From Costus lasius (taxonomy: Eukaryota; Streptophyta; Magnoliopsida; Zingiberales; Costaceae), in NCBI GenBank assembly GCA_027563935.2, contig CM050448.1, forward strand, positions 121,756,493 through 121,820,492: a stretch of DNA of 64,000 nucleotides, in the 5' to 3' direction. The first letter of the stretch is position 1, and the number at the start of each line of letters is the position of its first letter. This document shows, piece after piece, positions 58,665 to 64,000 of the stretch. The position numbers and the translations under genes are program-made. Under the pieces are notes generated by a model. It was not told the DNA's origin and ran no database searches. It was given only the letters and a program-made list of their open reading frames with translations.

Positions 58665-59806
58665 TTGCCGCCTACACCTTATGGGATCATCTGCCGTGAT
58701 CCAGAGCAACTTGCCAAGCTTACTGCCCTCGCACGCCGCCCAGTGATCACCACCAGATTCCTCGATCATGCTACTCTCAACACTCTTGGTTTCTACGAAG
58801 ATGTGCAATGGATGTTTCAACGAATGGGTTGGAACCAGTTCTTCACCATGTGCTACCCCACCTACATCCCCATTGTACTGGAATTCCTGTCTTCTATGGA
58901 GTTCCATGCTAGCATCCACACTGACGATGACGACGACGGCAATCTATCCTTCAGACTTAACAACACTGAGTATGTGCTGACACTGACAGAGCTGAACTCT
59001 ATATATGGTTTTCCTATAGAAGGGACAAGGCTCACACCTACCGCGTTCAATGATAACAATTTTTTGGCTGAACTGACCGACCTGAGACCCTTGACACAAA
59101 AACAACTAGAGCCACATGCATGAAGAACCCTGTGGTGAAATATGTGCACCGTGTACTGGCACACACTATTTTCGGTCGAGGGGAGTCTGACGGTCTTGTC
59201 CGAGCAGCTGAGCTCTAATTTTTATGGGCTATGCTGTATGGGGTCCGCCTCAACACTGCTTTTCACTTTGCCCGACAACTCCAGAAAGTATCAAGGGCAC
59301 CAAAAGGTGCAATAGCTCTCGGGGGACTTCTCACCCCTATTGCTCGAGCAGTAGGGATTCATCCCTACCAAATGGAGCAAGCCCGGGGCAACTGTCGACT
59401 TGATCTCGATTCCTGTGTTTCGATGCGGATGATAGTGAAGGAAGATGAACTTTACAGCTTGATCTTCCCCGGGAGCGATGTGAAGTTGCCACTGCCAAAC
59501 CCTGCACGCACCACTATTCGTGAGCGGCGGAACTGGAAAGTCGAAGCAGTTGAAGATGTGGATGTACCTCTTGCCACTGAACCACCACAACCTACTCAGC
59601 AACGCCCTTCTACCCAGCTCGACCGCATTGAGGCCTATGTCCGCTTTATTCGGGACGCGCAGGAAGAGACTCATCTGTCTATCTCTGAAGGCAATAACCG
59701 GATCCAACAACTTGAGACAGAAGTAAAGCGCCAAGGACGAACACAGTCCTCTATTTTAGAGTCTGTGCATGAGCTTCAAGCGAGACTCCGTCGACGCTGG
59801 GGATGA
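58665..59806 (+). pseudogene. ATHILA ORF-1 family protein, interrupted
   Basis: 58665-59123 encodes DVQWMFQRMGWNQFF, YPTYIPIVLEFLSSMEF, LSFRLNNTEYVLTLTELNSI and YGFP, the core of the ATHILA ORF-1 family (plant-specific, carried downstream of pol in Athila elements). A shift or stop near 59120 interrupts it. 59231-59806 continues with LYGVRLNTAFHFARQL and IALGGLLTPIARAVGI, and ends in a coiled coil (NRIQQLETEVKRQ). The biochemical role of this protein is unknown; it has been discussed as envelope-like because of its position. Confidence 0.8.
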
Positions 59807-60816
59807 GCTTCTTTAGTTTCACCCGTCACTTGGTCAGCTTTCTGTTTTTCCAGTCGTTTATTTTCGTTATTAGTTTGCATCTATCTGCCTTTAGTTTATT
59901 ACATTATTAGTTGCATGTTTTAGTTTTCTTAGTCGTATCAACATCTATAGTGTCTTACCCAACCCCACTCTTTTCATTCATGATATTTGCTTTGTCCTTT
60001 AGTATTGCATTGTTCTATGCCTACTTGATTGCTTGGGATAGGAATCTTGACTTTTATCTGCCAATGGTCTATAATGGTTATGGTTTGCACATATGATTAT
60101 TTGGTTTACTATAGTTGATTGATGTAATTAACCCGATTCATTATTGGTAGAATCTTGAAGAGTATGCTTGTTACTCCACCTTAGCCTTGATATGCATCTT
60201 ATGTGTAGAAAGCGATTGTATCTAGTTTCTATCTCTACTTTATTTGTGCACTTTGTCATGGGGGTTAGAAATAATAATGCTGGTACCGAAGTGTTCTTAT
60301 ACATTGCACTTTGTACTTTCACTTGGCACTATTTATAGCATCTCAATAGCAAAAGGGTTAGTGGTAACTAAGTTCCTTGTTCATCATACTTGGCACTACC
60401 CCATAGTTTTCAATAATGACAGTGGTACCGAAATGGTACCGAAGCATAGCTTGGCACTTGGCACTGTTGTTAAAAAAAAAGGCACCACATAGGGACTATG
60501 TGGTACTGATGCTATTCTCCCATGACTTAGTACACAGTGTTATGCTTTTTGAAAGCTTGATCAATCATATCATGTGCGTGAGATGCATTGTAGAGGTTTT
60601 TGGTTATGTAACTTTGCATGTTCTATAGATTATATTCATGGTAATTGGTTTAATTTGCTTTCTATACTGCATTATAACCTGAAGAGTTGTTGTGTTTAAC
60701 CATTAACCTCATTAGACCTACTTAAGCTACTTTGAGATTCCTTATTCCATGTCATCATTGTATTCTAGACAATTCAATTGCTTGAGGACAAGCAAAACTT
60801 TAAGTCCGATGTATTT
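59807..60816. other. Athila 3' noncoding region
   Basis: AT-rich DNA between ORF-1 and the right LTR. It has no open frame of note, contains TGGTACCGAA-type phrases near 60280-60440, and ends with the CTTGAGGACAAGCAAAACTT phrase at 60781. Confidence 0.6.
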
Positions 60817-62222
60817 TGATGACATGTAAAAATATGATATTTCGTGACTCAATTTCATTCTTATTTTAGAGCATAATGCATGTTTCATCTCATTTATTTA
60901 CTCAAATACTTCATATTATTCAGAACCTTCACTTTTCCTCTGTTTTAATGAAATGCAGGTATTTAGCCTCAAAATCGATGGAATTTGGAGAATCTGAAGG
61001 TATGTGACGATTTCCCATGATGAGATGGAGCTATACGCCAATTTTCAGCTCAATCGGAGTCCTCTACATCATACACGGCCATGGGTGTGCACCCATGCAC
61101 GGCCGTGCATCATAAGTTGCCAGAATTCACTTAACCGAGCCGTACACGGGCATGGCTGTGCACCCATGCACGGCCGTGTATCATTACGCACAGCACGACA
61201 GGCGTCCGGTATTTTGCTTGTAACTTTCTATTCTGGGCTCGGAATTGGACGAAATTTGGGGAGCACCTTCCCAACTTAGCCACGAACGTTTTGGGACCAA
61301 AATCATCGTATTTGGTCAAGTAATGAAGGAGAACAAGGCGAAAGGGCGACAACTTAGGGTTTTGGGGCGATTTTCTGATCGGCGACACTGTTCCGGTGGG
61401 TTTCTCTCTTCGTTCCGATGTGGAGGATCACGCTGAGCCGTCTTCAATCAAGGATCCACCATTCCCTTTGGTTTGATTCGATTTTCATGAGAGATTCTAT
61501 GTATTTAACGATGTATACCATAGCGTAAACCTTATTTTCGGGGTTTGGGCGTAGCCCACTGTAAGAATGCTTGATAATATGACTTGATCTATATATTCCT
61601 CTATTTATCTTTGTTCTTATTCATGTTTAGGATGTTTTAATTCTTGTTTACATACTGGTCATATGTATGCATGCTTTAGATGTCGAGGGAAGGACTGAGA
61701 GATGAACCTTGACCATCGGAACCCTTAGACTGGACTGGTGATTTCGTGTTGCGAGAGCACTCGAAATCACTCGAGGAACCCTAATCTTTCACAGATCCCA
61801 TTGGATCCGCCTTAACCCTAGTAAGCCACGAGAGTAGGAGACTTGGGTTAAGACGGATACCGGACCGTGTCCTGAGAGGGAGCGTGTCTGTACCCTAGGA
61901 AAGGTTACCTTGAGAACTTAGATAAAACTTTATTTAAATTGTCAAGCCCTAATATTTATGCATGCTTCAGTGTGGTGAAACCTAAAACCCCGAATCTCTC
62001 TCATAATCTCAAAACCCCGTTTGCTTTACTCTCTGCGCTGTTTGTTCTTAATCTGCCTTAGTTTAACTACTTGCTCTAAGACATTAGCCATTTTCTCATT
62101 AATCATTAACCTAGCTTTCGATTAACTGATTTGTTAGTACTTGACCCTAGTCCCTATGGGTTCGATCTTTTTATTACGCGATAGACCGTGCACTTGCTGT
62201 AGCAGCCGTCTAAGCCCTATCA
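60817..62222 (+). repeat. Athila 3' LTR
   Basis: 1406-bp terminal repeat, close to identical to the left copy by eye with scattered substitutions. Confidence 0.93.
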
Positions 62223-62227
62223 GAAAT

Positions 62228-62700
62228 CAAGAAGATGAGGAAGCAAATGGAGGAGGACGAGCAGTTGGCGACGCTGATGAGAGGGCTTCGGGGTCAAAAC
62301 CTCATCGATTCACAGTCTGCAAATGACGTGGTTCTCCCCTGTTGGTGGCCTCTTCCACTTGTCCTTCGCTTCCATCCTTCTCCGGCCACCTTCCTTCCCC
62401 GCCTCTTCCACTTTTTCCTCTCTTCCCCATCGCAGCCGCCTTCTCCGGCCACCTTCCTTCCCCACCTCGACCACCAGCGGCCTTCTCCTCTGCATCAAGC
62501 CAAGCGGCTTCTTCAGCGGGCGATGCGGGATCTTCGGATGCGAGGGAATCGGATGCTGGCGGCAACGTTCGTGGCAAACGAATTGGTCCGGCATTGAACG
62601 GTGGAGGCGGCGGTGGAGGTCCTCATCCAGGAACGGCCGTGCGGAGAGGCATGACCACCTAAGACGGAGGGAAGAAGAAGCATGAATATTAACGTGCAAA
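62228..62700 (+). other. Possible continuation of the gene fragment cut by the Athila element
   Basis: From 62228 one frame reads IKKMRKQMEEDEQLATLM and then GLRGQNLIDSQSAND to about 62328, where a GT follows. Beyond this the DNA is a GC-rich, C/T-biased stretch with a doubled CCGGCCACCTTCCTTCCCC phrase and overlapping frames on both strands. No family is recognised. Confidence 0.35.
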
Positions 62701-64000
62701 CAAACAAATAATCTATTATTTTATATTATTTTTTAAAAAACAATGTACAGAACCTACACAGCAATCATACTTACAGCAGAGTAACAGTGCTGCTTTTTTA
62801 ACCTACAACTATTCAACTTACGCTACAATCCCAAACTCAGTCGGCGACAGGTGAAGCTTCCAATGAAGTTGTCCAAGTGTTCCATAGTTAGTAGCTGCGG
62901 TATTGAGATTTAAAATAACTATTACTTTAGTTAGGTTTATCATACAACTAATATCTCATCACTCTTATGTAATAATCTTTGATGAACCATACATTGTAAA
63001 ATAAATGAGAAATATTTTCTTAATTTTTACTGTTTCGCCTTTAAGTTGCTATTTAGTTTTTAACACTGCATGCATCAGCAACGTGCATTGGAATATGTGC
63101 AATTGGTGATGCTCAACCAAGAAATACGCAGCCATGAATTTTAATTCAGATGAAATTTATTCTTCTCTTCCACAAATTCTTAATCTGACATTGTATCTAT
63201 TTTGTCTTGTTTTCTGTTCACATATAACCAAATAGAAAAGATTTCAGAAGCAGGAAAAATATGTCCTTGACAAAAAGATATATTTGCTTGTTTCGTGGGT
63301 GAAGTATAAATCTTCATGAGAAGAATAATAAGTAAAAATAAAGCATCTACTTAATTTTGTTCTTGCTTGAAGCATTTTAAGTGTATGCATGTATATATAA
63401 TTTGAATGCCTGTTCTTAAAATTTTTCAAACTTTTCCACTTTTTTCTCTTCATGCAATTCTTACAAGTGGCCTTGTAGCAGAAACTGGCAAGATCTGCTG
63501 CAAGGTTGTGTTCACCATCGTGCCCATGCTCTGACTGTGGTGATTTCGGTGACCACAAAAGTCGGCATTTGGTAGGCATGAATTGCATGATCTCCTCAGT
63601 GAGGTGATCGGAAGGGTGTCTTTGGTTAGAGTTGGATAAAAATGGAATGGTGGTTGTACTGTATTGGCGCTGATGAGGAGACAAAGGGAGGCAATGTGGG
63701 AATCTTAAAGCGAGGTACCTTGGGTTAGATAAGAGTTAAGGTTAAATTGGACCGGCTGTCGTGAAATTGACTTCGCATCAAATTTCATGCTCCCACTTTA
63801 AGATTCCCGCATGAATGATCAAGATACCTCGTTGCCAAAATTTTTCCGGCAATGTGATGTTGATACTCGGTAGTTGGTACATCTCCATAAGTTACGCATA
63901 TTGGCAACGAGCTTCACCCGAGTGAGAGGAGCACTCTCACACCCTTGGTTTTGATTGGGGAGGTGCAGTTGAGGGACCTCACTAACGTTGGCAAGGAAAG
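62701..64000. other. Right-end intergenic DNA
   Basis: AT-rich with no supported gene. GGGAATCTTAAAG at about 63697 and CTTTAAGATTCCC at about 63797 form an inverted pair, with TACCTTGGG/GATACCTCG-like flanks, which might mark a small foldback element. Confidence 0.4.

Larger units (their letters stand above)
53892..62222 (+). mobile_element. Athila-type Ty3 retrotransposon derivative without RT/RNase H/integrase
   Basis: LTRs at 53892-55316 and 60817-62222 begin TGATGACATG and end CCCTATCA. The target duplication GAAAT is perfect (53887-53891, 62223-62227). Directly after the left LTR comes TTTTTGGCGCCGTTGCCGGG, the tRNA-Asp-type primer site of Athila/Tat elements. Near the right LTR is CTTGAGGACAAGCAAAACTT, a typical Athila phrase. 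It encodes gag, protease and ATHILA ORF-1, but the reverse transcriptase, RNase H and integrase that normally follow the protease are absent. It would need a full-length relative to move. Confidence 0.93.

Noticed and set aside
62235..62699. Five overlapping GC-rich frames on both strands
   Set aside because: All come from a CCTTCC/GGAAGG-biased repeat. Only the first 100 bases show protein-like content, and that is reported separately with low confidence.
1..64000. CRISPR arrays, rRNA, operons or bacterial-type signals
   Set aside because: Introns, plant gene families and plant retrotransposons throughout show eukaryotic nuclear DNA. The regular repeats seen are transposon parts or coding tandem repeats.

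Overview
This is nuclear DNA from a flowering plant, most likely a non-grass monocot. Support comes from plant-specific families (AHL/PPC, ATL RING-H2, hybrid proline-rich protein, GH79 heparanase-like), GT-AG introns in AT-rich DNA, GC-rich intronless genes, and Copia, Athila, TRIM, hAT and hairpin elements. The species cannot be named from the sequence.

Left part (1-16.3 kb), gene-bearing. A damaged two-exon gene of unknown function lies at 1.05-3.14 kb (+). An intronless armadillo-repeat protein gene is at 5587-6852 (+). A foldback element is at about 8.05-8.47 kb. A complete nine-exon heparanase-like beta-glucuronidase (GH79) gene is at 8870-12145 (-); its exons sum to 1659 bases and 552 codons. 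An ATL-type RING-H2 ubiquitin ligase gene is at 13664-14278 (-), and a hybrid proline-rich cell-wall protein gene with an 11-residue tandem repeat is at 15431-16177 (-).

Middle part (18.1-45.1 kb). The frame of this region is the wreck of an mRNA-capping-enzyme gene on the minus strand. Nine exons, or parts of exons, of the guanylyltransferase half are recognisable from 45126 down to about 18150. The phosphatase half and the exons for the catalytic KxDG lysine were not found. One exon is split by a 1257-bp TRIM retrotransposon with a 5-bp target duplication; other exons carry a stop, indels and a lost junction. Between the surviving exon groups lies a tandem array (about 27.7-41.1 kb) of degenerate genes with PPC (AHL-type) domains. 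The array was amplified as a unit of about 6.2 kb and is loaded with hAT-type elements, a solo LTR and MULE-like hairpins. Two gene copies lack the hAT insertion that two others carry, so they act as natural empty sites.

Right part (46-64 kb). An F-box/kelch gene at 45996 is cut by a Ty1/Copia element (46636-53354, target duplication TAGAC) that has lost its recognisable gag. About 540 bp downstream sits an 8.3-kb Athila-type Ty3 derivative (53892-62222, target duplication GAAAT). It keeps gag, protease and the ATHILA ORF-1 protein but has no reverse transcriptase, RNase H or integrase. The last 1.8 kb holds no gene I can support.

No operons, CRISPR arrays, rRNA or convincing tRNA genes were seen. 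The most informative content is the layered record of insertions, each dated relative to the others by target duplications, paralogous empty sites and shared disruptions.
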